Assembly: GCA_002378665.1 (NCBI GenBank) | Contig: DFSO01000057.1 | Span: 1 to 34,964, forward strand | DNA: 34,964 nt | From: Loktanella sp. UBA3435 | GTDB taxonomy: Bacteria > Pseudomonadota > Alphaproteobacteria > Rhodobacterales > Rhodobacteraceae | Direction: 5' to 3' | In this document: piece after piece, positions 8,826 to 16,957 of the stretch | How positions within the stretch are numbered: position 1 is the first letter of the stretch | Layout: every line of letters starts with the position of its first letter | The notes under the pieces: generated by a model | What the model saw: only the letters and a program-made list of their open reading frames with translations | Database searches by the model: none | Told to the model about the DNA's origin: nothing | Program-made: the position numbers and the translations under genes

Positions 8826-9113
8826 GTGAGAGGGCGCTTTGTGGGACAAAGTGAGCTTTCGCTGCGTCTGCACGAATGGCCGCTTGTAATGGATCTGCTG
8901 GTTTGTTCGGTTCCAATCTCTTGAAAGAGCGGCCGTTCTTAGTGCTGTCTCGATTGCGGCACTAAGGTCGGCACGACGGATGAACTTCAGCAGACGGATT
9001 GCGCACTACGCTCGCCTTTTTGTGGACCTTTGCGAAGGCGTTCGTTCTGTAGCCCGCTTAATGGCATGCTGATACTTTCGCGGAGCCGTAACTCATACCT
9101 GCAGCTTTAGAAC
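8826..9113. other. Non-coding gap with two inverted repeats; possible decayed element
   Basis: No credible gene is seen in these 288 bases between moaA and the convergent SnoaL-like gene. There is a perfect 8-bp stem, CTTAGTGC (8938-8945) with GCACTAAG (8959-8966), and a 6-bp stem, CGCCTT (9013-9018) with AAGGCG (9035-9040). Neither has a proper U-tract for a terminator. The start of the gap contains CAAAGTGAGCTTTCGCTGC, which resembles part of the gap at 22148-22429. This suggests a shared relic sequence. Confidence 0.4.
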
Positions 9114-10100
9114 TTAATGAAAGGATTTCATCCGCGCCAACACATCAAGGCCCTGCATGTTTAGGAAATGCAAAATGTCGATGAAAATCCAATTTTCGGC
9201 CAGTTTGTCACCATCCCGCCGATACATATCGACAACCCGCATATCTGCTGACTTCCCGCTTGCAGGCAACCCCATATAGCCACCAGTTGATGTCAACGTC
9301 AGGTTCGGCCAACCAAAGAACCCGCCAAAGTTTCCCTCCGCCAACCGACACACATGACCGTTAAATTTGCGGTCAGAAAGCTGCGTGCGAAACGGCCTTT
9401 GGTGCTGCTCGATATAACGCTCAATCGTGTAGGTCGCGCCAATGCCATCTGGCCCCCACCAGATCATATCGTTGTGCCAGCATTGCGCGAGCTCGTCTTG
9501 CGGCGTCAGTTTCCCTGCCGCATTAATATCGCCGATCATGCGATTGATCAGGGCGAGCGTGTCATCACCACCCTCCGCATCCTCATAAAGCAAACCGTCA
9601 TGTGTCGCAGGGCCAGGTTGCACCAAATGCTGGCCCGTCTGCGGCGGCAAAGGTCGTAATCCCGCTTGATGCATCAAGTGGATCAAATCACAAAACAGTG
9701 CCGTTTCGACAATCACGCCATTCTCGACGCGGTTAAACTCCGCATAACGCAACATCGTGATTTTGCGGCTCGCAGGTATGCCCAGAAACGGCGCATCAAA
9801 CAGCCCCATCAAGTGACCCATTGAGATCACCCAAACGGACTTGAACCCGTCGATCTCGTTGCGCCCCGCGATGAAAATATCCTGCCTGCGCTGCACGTGC
9901 ATCATAGATGTCAGGAACGGGGACCAGAACACCGCGGCCACGGCCTCGGCCCCCCGTTGCTCATGAAACGGATGCATCCCGCGCCAATGCCAATCAGGCA
10001 CCGTGCGCTCGGCCAGAACCTCGACCACAGTATCAGGTGTGGCTTTCGCCAAGGCATCATAATGGGCGCGAACCAGCGCCTTCTCGGCTTGAAAGCTCAT
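9114..10100 (-). CDS. Two-domain SnoaL-like (NTF2-fold) protein A
   Basis: The 328-residue protein has two consecutive SnoaL-like halves (about 1-150 and 175-320), twice the usual single-domain length. The SnoaL/NTF2 fold supports aldol cyclisation, dehydration or isomerisation in known enzymes, but the reaction here is unknown. Recognisable segments are WHWRGMHPFHEQRG in the first half and WWGPDGIGATYTIERY and FGWPNLTL in the second. The C-terminal part (GDKLAENWIFIDILHFLNMQGLDVLARM) aligns closely by eye with the SnoaL protein at 15920-16957, so the two are paralogues. It is the last gene of the leftward transporter unit, and its start overlaps the stop of the permease gene by four bases. 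This ties its role to the imported compound. Confidence 0.75.
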   Translation of the reverse strand: MSFQAEKALVRAHYDALAKATPDTVVEVLAERTVPDWHWRGMHPFHEQRGAEAVAAVFWSPFLTSMMHVQRRQDIFIAGRNEIDGFKSVWVISMGHLMGLFDAPFLGIPASRKITMLRYAEFNRVENGVIVETALFCDLIHLMHQAGLRPLPPQTGQHLVQPGPATHDGLLYEDAEGGDDTLALINRMIGDINAAGKLTPQDELAQCWHNDMIWWGPDGIGATYTIERYIEQHQRPFRTQLSDRKFNGHVCRLAEGNFGGFFGWPNLTLTSTGGYMGLPASGKSADMRVVDMYRRDGDKLAENWIFIDILHFLNMQGLDVLARMKSFH

Positions 10101-10978
10101 CCCTTCACAGCCCCTGCTGTCAGGCCAGATACGATCTGGCGCTGGAACACGAGGACCATAACGAACAGAGGTGCTGTGACTGAAACAACCGCCGACACCG
10201 CAAACATCACGTTACCTTTGGTTTGGGTCGTGCCAAGGAAACTCGCAATTTTCGGGATCATGGTTTGGTTCTCTTTTGACAGCAACATCGTGGTCACCGC
10301 AAAATCGTTATAGGCCAGCAGGAACGAGAACAAGCCCGCCGTAATCACCCCCGGCCACATGACGGGAATGATGACATGACGGAAGGCTTGGAACCGATTG
10401 CAACCGTCAACCATGGCGCTTTCGTCCAGATCTTGCGGGATGTTTTTGAAAAACGAATGCAGCATCCATAGCGTGAACGGCTGGTTGATCGCGATTAGAA
10501 CGATGATCGCTGTCGGCAAATGCCCCCACATGTTGAACTTGAAAAATACAGGCAAATAGCCAGACACCAACGTGATCTGCGGCAAGGCACGGAACACCAG
10601 CGCTATGATCAAAAACCAAAACGCATAGCGGTAGGTTGACCGTGACAAAGCATAACCGCCCAGTGTGCCAAGCGTCAGCGAAATGGTGACCACGAACAGA
10701 CAAACAAGAGTTGAATTCATTGCCGCCTTGCCGAACCCTTCTTGGACCCAAGCGCCGTAATATCCAGCGCCCGTGTATTGGCCGCCCGTCTCAGAGACGG
10801 TCATTTTTCCTGTCAGGGCCGCTGCCCAATCCGCCTTGGAAAAGAAATCACCCTCAACCTTAAACGATCCCCAAAGCGTCCACAGAAACGGGAACGCGGC
10901 GAGCATCATCCAAACGCCAAGCACCACAATGGTGAACAGCGTCAGTGAAAACGGCTTTTGATTTGCTCTGCTCGCCAT
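10097..10978 (-). CDS. Carbohydrate ABC transporter permease, MalG type
   Basis: The start at 10976-10978 gives a 293-residue inner-membrane protein beginning MASRANQKPFSLTLFTIVV, two bases after the stop of the upstream permease. The longer frame to 11044 would overlap that gene with no family support. About six membrane segments can be seen, from LFTIVVLGVWMMLAAFPFLW to LFVMVLVFQRQIV. The coupling loop that contacts the ATPase is DESAMVDGCNRFQAFRHVIIP, the EAA motif of sugar importers. It should pair with the MalF-type permease and the ATPase encoded divergently at 13555-14607. A polar insert of about 45 residues after the first membrane segment is probably periplasmic. The substrate is unknown. 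Confidence 0.88.
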   Translation of the reverse strand: MASRANQKPFSLTLFTIVVLGVWMMLAAFPFLWTLWGSFKVEGDFFSKADWAAALTGKMTVSETGGQYTGAGYYGAWVQEGFGKAAMNSTLVCLFVVTISLTLGTLGGYALSRSTYRYAFWFLIIALVFRALPQITLVSGYLPVFFKFNMWGHLPTAIIVLIAINQPFTLWMLHSFFKNIPQDLDESAMVDGCNRFQAFRHVIIPVMWPGVITAGLFSFLLAYNDFAVTTMLLSKENQTMIPKIASFLGTTQTKGNVMFAVSAVVSVTAPLFVMVLVFQRQIVSGLTAGAVKG

Positions 10979-10980
10979 GT

Positions 10981-12003
10981 CTATTTCCGCCCAAAATCGC
11001 GCCACGTGCGGATCAGCACAGGCGTTAGGAGTATGATGATGCAAACAACCGTTAGCACCGAGGTCGCAGCCGCCGACGACAATTGCCGCGTCTCGCCGCC
11101 CAAGTCGTTATAAATCGCCCAACTCAGAGAGGTCGCATGGGCCGAGGCGGCAAAGCTCACAATCGGCTCGAAAACGCGGAAGTTATCCATCAACTGCATC
11201 AGCGCGATGAACGTGGTCAGTGGCAACAAGTGCGGCACGACGACATAACGGATACGCTGCGCACGGCTCGCGCCGTCAATCTGCGCTGCCTCTAGCGTGT
11301 CGGAATTCACCGTCTGAAGCCCCGCGTAATACACGATGAACGCGAAGGGCGCCGAATGCCAAACACCGTAGACAATCAGCATGATCCACATCAGCGGCGT
11401 TGATGCCTTGACGGACAGGCTCGGATCACCAGACAGCGAAATCAGCGCCGTGCCAACAATGCCGCGCGCATCGACCATCCAAAACAGGATCAGCGCGCCA
11501 ACAAGCGGCGTAATCATCATCGGCAACAGCGAAAAGAATATCAGCGGGCCGCGCACGACTTTCACCGCCGAATTGACCGCGACAGCAATCGCAAAGCCAA
11601 ACAAAATCACCAGCGGCGTGACCACAAACGTAAACGTCAGCGTAAACGACATCGCCTTATAGAACGGCAGGTTCAGCATCTGTGCGCCAAACTCGCGCCA
11701 CGTCTGCGATCCATCCCAAGCTTGGCCAACTTCAGCGACCGCCAAATGTCCGCGATCAAGGAAAATATCAGCGCCCGCAAACTGGCCAAACGGATGACCG
11801 CTTTTCAACGCTTCCGTCGCCTCTTGATCAACCATGGTGGATTGGGTGCAGCCAAACGGGCCGCAGTTTTCGACCGACACAATAACCTGATCATGGGCCA
11901 CATAGAGTGACTGCACGATGATCGAAATAAGCGGGAGAAAGATGAACAACAGCATCGCCAATGTGGACGGTAAAACGAACCAAAAGAATGTCTTATGTTT
12001 CAT
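10981..12003 (-). CDS. Carbohydrate ABC transporter permease, MalF type, with long periplasmic loop
   Basis: The 340-residue membrane protein has about six membrane segments and the EAA coupling motif EAAQIDGASRAQRIRYVVVPH. Between membrane segment 1 (about 8-32) and segment 2 (about 110-135) lies an extended hydrophilic loop with two cysteines in CGPFGC (residues 47 and 52). If the loop is periplasmic, as the topology suggests, these could form a disulfide. MalF of E. coli also has a large periplasmic loop that contacts its binding protein, so this one may do the same. The gene follows the binding-protein gene after 68 bases containing a stem-loop. Sugar or polyol import is the family role; the actual substrate is not known. 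Confidence 0.88.
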   Translation of the reverse strand: MKHKTFFWFVLPSTLAMLLFIFLPLISIIVQSLYVAHDQVIVSVENCGPFGCTQSTMVDQEATEALKSGHPFGQFAGADIFLDRGHLAVAEVGQAWDGSQTWREFGAQMLNLPFYKAMSFTLTFTFVVTPLVILFGFAIAVAVNSAVKVVRGPLIFFSLLPMMITPLVGALILFWMVDARGIVGTALISLSGDPSLSVKASTPLMWIMLIVYGVWHSAPFAFIVYYAGLQTVNSDTLEAAQIDGASRAQRIRYVVVPHLLPLTTFIALMQLMDNFRVFEPIVSFAASAHATSLSWAIYNDLGGETRQLSSAAATSVLTVVCIIILLTPVLIRTWRDFGRK

Positions 12004-12035
12004 GAGGCATGGTTCCGCTGCTGGGGAATAAGGTA

Positions 12036-12061
12036 AGGGGGCCGCATATTCACAGCCCCCT
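12036..12061 (-). repeat. Intercistronic stem-loop after the binding-protein gene
   Basis: AGGGGGC (12036-12042) pairs with GCCCCCT (12055-12061), a 7-bp GC-rich stem with a 12-base loop. It has no U-tract on the minus strand, so it is more likely an mRNA-stabilising or attenuating structure than a full terminator. Such elements commonly let the binding protein be made in excess over the permeases. Confidence 0.5.
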
Positions 12062-12071
12062 CAAGATCGTT

Positions 12072-13313
12072 TTACTTCAAGAAACCGTTCTCGGTCGCAG
12101 CAGCAGTATAAGCCGCCTCGATATCAGCCAAAGCCTGCTCTGCACTTTCCTTGCCCTGCAAGAAGTCGGCGATATTGTCGCCAGCCGCTGTGTGCAAAAG
12201 GCCCATGAACGGCAGCATTGGATAAGGTTGTGAACCAGCAGCAATCGCAGCGAAAACGCCGGCGCTCACTGGTGTAGGCTCATAGCCGTCGATCATCCAA
12301 ACAGCTTCGGCCATTGTCGTATCGTTCAAGATAGACGGACCAGTGCCCTCTTTCATGGCAAGGAAAGTGGCCGTTGCATCCTCATCCGATACGTTCTTGG
12401 CCACGGTCCAACCGTCCCACCACAATGTCGTCGCAGGCACGCCGCTGTCGCCAACCATCAAAGGTCCGCCAACCATCGTGTTTTCATAAACAACAGGCTC
12501 GGAACCCTCAGTGTCCATCAGGTTACCCATACGGCTGCCCCACATGCTCATGAGTGCGACATTGCCCGCTTCCCACTCGGCCTGTGTGCCGTTGGAATCG
12601 TGGGTCAGGTAATCTGGGTTCATGTAGGCGGTCAGAGACTTCATCATCTCAAGCGCCGCGACACCCTTTTCATTATTGATCGAAACTTCGGCTGTGCCCG
12701 GCGTAAAGAACTCGCCACCTGTGCCGATATACATGTTCACGAATTCTTCCGCGAGGTTCCAGCCAGCCGCATAAGCGCCACCGATCGGGTTCTCCATGAT
12801 GCCCTTTTCGCGGATCATCTCGGCGGCAGCCAACATCTCTTCATAAGACTTCGGCGGCTCGACACCGATCTCCTTGAGGACGTCAGCACGATAAGCCAAT
12901 GTCTGCGCATTTGCCATAAACGCCACGGCCATCACCTTGCCATTGATCGTGATCAACTGCTTGGCAGGAATATCCGCGCCATGCGCTGCGATCAGGTCAT
13001 CAAGCGGACGGATCACATCGTCGTTCATCAGCGCAATGATGGAAGAGTTCGCGATGATCGCCGTGGTGTATTCCGCAGGATTGCCCTGCATACCCGCAAG
13101 GTTAATTTTCTGGTGGTCAGCGGTCAGGTTCGACTTCACTTCAACTGCGTCAGATCCACAAGCAGCCGCAGCAGCAGCTACCGTTTGGATCGCAGGAAAT
13201 TCGTTGCCGACGATGCTGACGCGACCCGCATCTATACCACAACTCGCCATTGCTGTCGTTCCAGCCAACGCGGCAAACGCCGTCGTCATCGCTACTTTTT
13301 TCCACATATACAT
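12072..13313 (-). CDS. Extracellular solute-binding protein, family 1 (sugar ABC importer)
   Basis: The start chosen is the ATG at 13311-13313, 10 bases after GGAGG. A GTG nine bases upstream sits too close to that site to be used. The 413-residue product has a signal peptide of about 20 residues (KKVAMTTAFAALAGTTAMA) followed by SCGIDAGRV. Cleavage by signal peptidase I after AMA is plausible. MASC could also act as a weak lipobox, so soluble or lipoprotein form is undecided. The rest is a family 1 binding fold with the typical TLAYRADVLKEIGVEPPKSYEEML segment. It delivers the ligand to the permeases encoded just downstream. The ligand is unknown, and the two N-terminal cysteines could pair. 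Confidence 0.9.
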   Translation of the reverse strand: MYMWKKVAMTTAFAALAGTTAMASCGIDAGRVSIVGNEFPAIQTVAAAAAACGSDAVEVKSNLTADHQKINLAGMQGNPAEYTTAIIANSSIIALMNDDVIRPLDDLIAAHGADIPAKQLITINGKVMAVAFMANAQTLAYRADVLKEIGVEPPKSYEEMLAAAEMIREKGIMENPIGGAYAAGWNLAEEFVNMYIGTGGEFFTPGTAEVSINNEKGVAALEMMKSLTAYMNPDYLTHDSNGTQAEWEAGNVALMSMWGSRMGNLMDTEGSEPVVYENTMVGGPLMVGDSGVPATTLWWDGWTVAKNVSDEDATATFLAMKEGTGPSILNDTTMAEAVWMIDGYEPTPVSAGVFAAIAAGSQPYPMLPFMGLLHTAAGDNIADFLQGKESAEQALADIEAAYTAAATENGFLK

Positions 13314-13341
13314 GGGTTTCACTCCTCCAAGTTTGATGTTT

Positions 13342-13359
13342 GGTCAGTGATTTCTGACC
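13342..13359 (-). repeat. Stem-loop in the 5' leader of the binding-protein gene
   Basis: GGTCAG (13342-13347) and CTGACC (13354-13359) form a perfect 6-bp stem with a 6-base loop, ending about 15 bases before the GGAGG ribosome-binding site. It could stabilise the 5' end of the mRNA or be an operator half-site pair; the sequence does not decide. Confidence 0.35.
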
Positions 13360-13405
13360 CATTGATTATTTCTCATGCGGCAGCTTAGTCGAATCGCCAA
13401 GGCAA

Positions 13406-13419
13406 TGCATACGATTGCA
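13406..13419. promoter_or_regulatory. LacI-type operator 1
   Basis: TGCATACGATTGCA has palindromic outer arms TGCA/TGCA around a central CG, the usual form of LacI-family sites. It lies 92 bases upstream of the binding-protein start. The same TGCA-N2-CG-N2-TGCA pattern recurs at 13527-13540, 121 bp away centre to centre. The regulator is most likely the LacI protein encoded at 17718-18737. Confidence 0.65.
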
Positions 13420-13493
13420 AGACTAGTCCGAGAATTGGAATTCTGGCAAGAATTATTTCAACGTCCTATTCGACCATACCTATAAAAAAAAGT

Positions 13494-13523
13494 TTGCAAG
13501 CTGATGGGAATCGCGATTAGGGT
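13494..13523 (+). promoter_or_regulatory. Candidate promoter of the ATPase-hisD-like operon
   Basis: TTGCAA (13494-13499) followed after 17 bases by TTAGGG (13517-13522), or after 18 bases by TAGGGT, is a plausible but weak -35/-10 pair. Transcription would start near 13530, inside the second operator, which fits repression by blocking initiation. Confidence 0.35.
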
Positions 13524-13526
13524 TAA

Positions 13527-13540
13527 TGCATTCGTATGCA
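13527..13540. promoter_or_regulatory. LacI-type operator 2
   Basis: TGCATTCGTATGCA is nested in the longer inverted repeat ATGCAT-TCGT-ATGCAT (13526-13541). It matches operator 1 in its TGCA arms and CG centre. It ends one base before the AAGGA ribosome-binding site of the ATPase gene, so it probably covers the transcription start. Confidence 0.7.
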
Positions 13541-13554
13541 TAAGGAATGGATAA

Positions 13555-14607
13555 ATGGCCGAGATTCAACTGCGCAATCTCTCCAAGCGTTGGGGAAATT
13601 TTGTCGGCGTCCACGATTTTGACCTGACAATCGCCGATCAGGAATTCCTTGTTCTGCTCGGTCCCTCTGGTTGCGGCAAGACAACGACCATGCGCATGAT
13701 CGCAGGGCTAGAGGACGCATCAGGCGGCGACATCATCATCGACGGCAAGCGCGTGAATGACCTTGATCCCAAAGACCGCGACGTGGCGATGGTATTCCAA
13801 TCCTACGCGCTCTACCCCAATCTAGACGTCTACGAAAACATCCGTTTCCCTCTTAAGGTGCGTAAATCCGACCCTGCCGAGCACGACGCCCGCGTGCGCC
13901 GCGCCGCCGAGATGGTCGAGCTGACCGAATTCCTGCACCGCCGCCCTGCCGAGCTGTCTGGTGGTCAACGCCAACGCGTGGCCCTTGCCCGCGCCATCGT
14001 GCGCCGCCCCAACGTGTTTCTGATGGACGAGCCGCTCTCAAACCTCGACGCCAAACTCCGCGTTTCGACCCGTGCGCAGATCAAGAACCTGTCCCACGAA
14101 TTGAAGGTCACAACCGTCTACGTGACCCACGACCAGATCGAGGCGATGACCCTCGCCGACCGCGTTGTCGTAATGTTCAAAGGCATCGTGCAGCAGGTCG
14201 GCACCCCCACCGAAATCTACGACCGCCCCGGCAATACCTTCGTGGCCAGCTTCATCGGCAACCCCGCCATGAACCTGATCGAAGGCACGCTCAAAGACGG
14301 CACGTTCACCGCCGACAAGGTCCATATCACGGGACTGACTGGCCCCGATGGCCCCGTCACACTTGGCTTCCGTGCCGAAGACGCAGCCCTCGCTGACGAC
14401 GGCGAAATTGGCGCGAACATCTATTCCCTCGAACTCTTGGGCGACGCCACAATGGTCACCGTCCGCGCAGGCGGCGCGCTGATCTCGATCAAGGCCGACA
14501 AGACCTTCCGCGCCGAAATTGGCGACCCCATTGTCGGCTCGATCCCCGCCTCCATCTGCCACTTGTTCGACACCAAAACAGGCAACCGCCTCGACGCCAA
14601 AGGATAA
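13555..14607 (+). CDS. Sugar ABC transporter ATPase, MalK/UgpC type
   Basis: The 350-residue cytoplasmic ATPase has Walker A GPSGCGKTTT (about residues 37-46), a Q-loop in VFQSYALYPN, signature LSGGQRQRVALARA, Walker B FLMDEPLSNLD and the switch histidine in VYVTHDQIEA. The C-terminal third (about 235-350) fits the TOBE/regulatory domain of MalK-type proteins. It should energise the two permeases encoded on the opposite strand, making this a transporter split over two divergent units. That arrangement needs joint control, and the two operators between them provide a means. The ribosome-binding site is AAGGA with 8-base spacing. The histidinol-dehydrogenase-like gene follows after 5 bases. Confidence 0.95.
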   Translation: MAEIQLRNLSKRWGNFVGVHDFDLTIADQEFLVLLGPSGCGKTTTMRMIAGLEDASGGDIIIDGKRVNDLDPKDRDVAMVFQSYALYPNLDVYENIRFPLKVRKSDPAEHDARVRRAAEMVELTEFLHRRPAELSGGQRQRVALARAIVRRPNVFLMDEPLSNLDAKLRVSTRAQIKNLSHELKVTTVYVTHDQIEAMTLADRVVVMFKGIVQQVGTPTEIYDRPGNTFVASFIGNPAMNLIEGTLKDGTFTADKVHITGLTGPDGPVTLGFRAEDAALADDGEIGANIYSLELLGDATMVTVRAGGALISIKADKTFRAEIGDPIVGSIPASICHLFDTKTGNRLDAKG

Positions 14608-14612
14608 TCCCT

Positions 14613-15923
14613 ATGACCATCACAATCCTCAAAGTAGGCAAACCAGAATCCGAGCGCGCCGAAGATGACGCAAAGGTGCGCGGCACAGTCGAAGCGACAC
14701 TCGCCGATATCCAGACGCGCGGCGACGCTGCAATTCGCGATCTCAGCGAAAAGTTCGATAACTATTCCCCCGACAATTTCCGCCTCTCGCAATCCGAAAT
14801 CGACGCCGCGATGAGCAAGGTCTCTGCCCGCGACATGGACGACATCAAATTCGCCCAAACCCAGATCCGCACCTTCGCCGAGGCCCAACGCGCCTCGATG
14901 ACCGATATCGAAGTCGAGACAATGCCGGGCGTGTTCCTTGGCCACAAAAACATCCCCGTGCAATCGGTCGGCTGCTATGTGCCGGGTGGCAAATTCCCGA
15001 TGGTCGCCTCCGCGCATATGTCCGTCCTTACGGCCACCGTCGCAAAAGTTCCGCGCATCATCGCCTCTGCACCCCCGATGAACGGCGCACCACATCCCGC
15101 AATTGTCGCTGCCATGCAACTGGGCGGCGCGCATGAAATCTACGTCATGGGTGGCATGCAGGCTGTGGGCGCAATGGCAATTGGGACCGAAACGATCAAG
15201 CCCGTCGATATGCTTGTTGGTCCTGGTAACGCCTTCGTCGCTGAAGCCAAACGGCAACTTTTCGGACGCGTCGGCATCGACCTTTTCGCAGGGCCAACCG
15301 AAACCATGGTGATTGCAGACGACACCGTTGACGCCGAAATGTGCGCAACCGACCTCTTGGGCCAAGCCGAACACGGCTACAATTCCCCAGCCGTTTTGCT
15401 CACCAATTCGCGCAAACTGGCCGAGGCGACGCTCGTTGAGATCGACCGCCTACTGAAAATCCTGCCCACCGCCGCGACTGCCTCCGTTTCTTGGGCCGAC
15501 TACGGCGAGGTGATCCTGTGCGACACATACGACGAGATGCTGGCCGTCGCCAACGACATCGCCTCCGAGCACGTGCAAGTCATGACCGACCGTGACGATT
15601 GGTTCCTTGAGAACATGCATTCCTACGGCGCACTGTTCCTCGGCCCGCGCACAAACGTGGCCAACGGCGACAAGGTAATCGGCACTAACCACACGCTGCC
15701 TACGAAAAAAGCAGGGCGTTATACAGGTGGCCTCTGGGTCGGCAAATTCCTCAAAACCCACAGCTACCAACGGATCACAACTGACGAAGCCGCAGCCTCA
15801 ATCGGGGCCGTCGGCTCACGCCTGTGCATGCTCGAAGGCTTCGTCGGTCACGCCGAACAATGTAATGTGCGCGTGCGCCGCTATGGCGGGCAAAACGTCC
15901 CTTACGGAGCCGCCGCCGAATGA
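14613..15923 (+). CDS. Histidinol-dehydrogenase-like NAD+ alcohol dehydrogenase (catabolic paralogue)
   Basis: The 436-residue protein belongs to the HisD family, zinc enzymes that oxidise a primary alcohol to a carboxylate in two NAD+-dependent steps. Zinc and catalytic positions are visible: GQAEHGYN, the Glu-His pair in ASEHVQVM, the Asp of NGDKVIGTNHTLPT and the His of EGFVGHAEQCN. The segment ARYTGG-type GRYTGGLWVGKFLKTHSYQRI differs from biosynthetic HisD. From memory it resembles the HpsN sulfopropanediol dehydrogenase branch. No his genes are near, and it sits between a sugar-type ABC ATPase and a SnoaL-like gene, so a catabolic role is far more likely than histidine synthesis. AAAGGA lies 8 bases before the start. 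Confidence 0.88.
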   Translation: MTITILKVGKPESERAEDDAKVRGTVEATLADIQTRGDAAIRDLSEKFDNYSPDNFRLSQSEIDAAMSKVSARDMDDIKFAQTQIRTFAEAQRASMTDIEVETMPGVFLGHKNIPVQSVGCYVPGGKFPMVASAHMSVLTATVAKVPRIIASAPPMNGAPHPAIVAAMQLGGAHEIYVMGGMQAVGAMAIGTETIKPVDMLVGPGNAFVAEAKRQLFGRVGIDLFAGPTETMVIADDTVDAEMCATDLLGQAEHGYNSPAVLLTNSRKLAEATLVEIDRLLKILPTAATASVSWADYGEVILCDTYDEMLAVANDIASEHVQVMTDRDDWFLENMHSYGALFLGPRTNVANGDKVIGTNHTLPTKKAGRYTGGLWVGKFLKTHSYQRITTDEAAASIGAVGSRLCMLEGFVGHAEQCNVRVRRYGGQNVPYGAAAE

Positions 15924-16957
15924 CACCCGCCGCCCTCAAGGCCCTTGTCGCCCCATATCAACGCGCCATGTGCGATGCTTCCGAGGTGTCCGTCCGCGCA
16001 GCAATGGCCGACCTTTTCGCCCCCGACGCGACCCTGCATATGTGCTACCCCTTTGGTAACCTCAAAGGTCCAGACGCGCTTTGGTCGACTTGCATCAATC
16101 CACTACTCACCGCCATGCCAGACCTAGAGCGCCGCGACATGATCGTTCTCGCAGGCACGACGCCCGAAGGCCAAGACTGGATCGGCTGCATGGGCAATTA
16201 CATGGGCACATTCACCAAACCCTTCCTCGACATCCCGCCAACGGGGCATTTGGCGCACATGCGCTACCACGAATTTTTCCACGTGACCGACGGCAAAATC
16301 ACGCAGATGCAAGCCATCTGGGATATCCCAGAACTCATGATGCAAGCCCGCGCATGGCCGATGGCCCCGCAACTTGGCGCATACCTCTGCACACCCGCGC
16401 CGATGACTTGCGACGGCCTGACGGTTTCAGGCGACGGCCAAGCCTCAATGGATCACGTCATCGGCATGCTCACAGCACTCTGCCGCTACCCGTCCAATCC
16501 CGATCCAGCAGTCATGGAGCTCGACCATTTCTGGCATCCCCGCTTCAACTGGTATGGCCCCGCTGGCATCGGCACAGGGCGCGGCATATCTGGCTTCCGC
16601 AACTGGCACCAAATCCCGTTCTTGCGCGGCATGCCCGACCGCAAACTCGACGCGATGGGCGATCTGATGTCCCATTGGTTCGCAGAAGGCGAATACGTCT
16701 GCGAAACAGGCTGGCCCAACATGCGGCTTACCCTGTCCAACGACGGCTGGATGGGCATCGCGCCGGCTGGTCGCGAGGTGCTTTTACGAAGCCTCGATTT
16801 TTGGCGCATGGAGAACGGCAAAATCCGCGAGAACTGGGTGCTCGTCGACCTGCTCGACCTTTACGCGCAAGTGGGTATTGATGTGTTTGCGCGACTGCGC
16901 GAATTCAACAAGGCGCGTAATATCGGCGCGCTTTCAATATCAATTGGAATGACTTGA
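15920..16957 (+). CDS. Two-domain SnoaL-like (NTF2-fold) protein B
   Basis: The 345-residue protein has two SnoaL-like halves (about 1-150 and 180-335). It is clearly paralogous to protein A: DGKITQMQAIWDIPELMMQA, WYGPAGIGTGRGISGF, TGWPNMRLTL and NGKIRENWVLVDLLDLYAQV all have counterparts in the same order there. A plausible role is isomerisation, dehydration or ring opening or closing of an oxidised intermediate, but no known substrate can be assigned. Its start overlaps the stop of the HisD-like gene (ATGA), and its own stop shares one base with the next start (TGATG), so it is translated in step with both dehydrogenases. Confidence 0.75.
   Translation: MTPAALKALVAPYQRAMCDASEVSVRAAMADLFAPDATLHMCYPFGNLKGPDALWSTCINPLLTAMPDLERRDMIVLAGTTPEGQDWIGCMGNYMGTFTKPFLDIPPTGHLAHMRYHEFFHVTDGKITQMQAIWDIPELMMQARAWPMAPQLGAYLCTPAPMTCDGLTVSGDGQASMDHVIGMLTALCRYPSNPDPAVMELDHFWHPRFNWYGPAGIGTGRGISGFRNWHQIPFLRGMPDRKLDAMGDLMSHWFAEGEYVCETGWPNMRLTLSNDGWMGIAPAGREVLLRSLDFWRMENGKIRENWVLVDLLDLYAQVGIDVFARLREFNKARNIGALSISIGMT

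Noticed and set aside
14421..15374. Minus-strand open frame of 317 codons
   Set aside because: Antisense to the HisD-like gene. The His/Cys-rich translation has no motif, and it would break the tightly coupled operon.
16081..16881. Plus-strand open frame of 266 codons in another frame of the SnoaL B gene
   Set aside because: Arg/His/Pro-rich composition typical of an out-of-frame reading of GC-rich sequence; the SnoaL frame is supported by its paralogue and by coupled starts.
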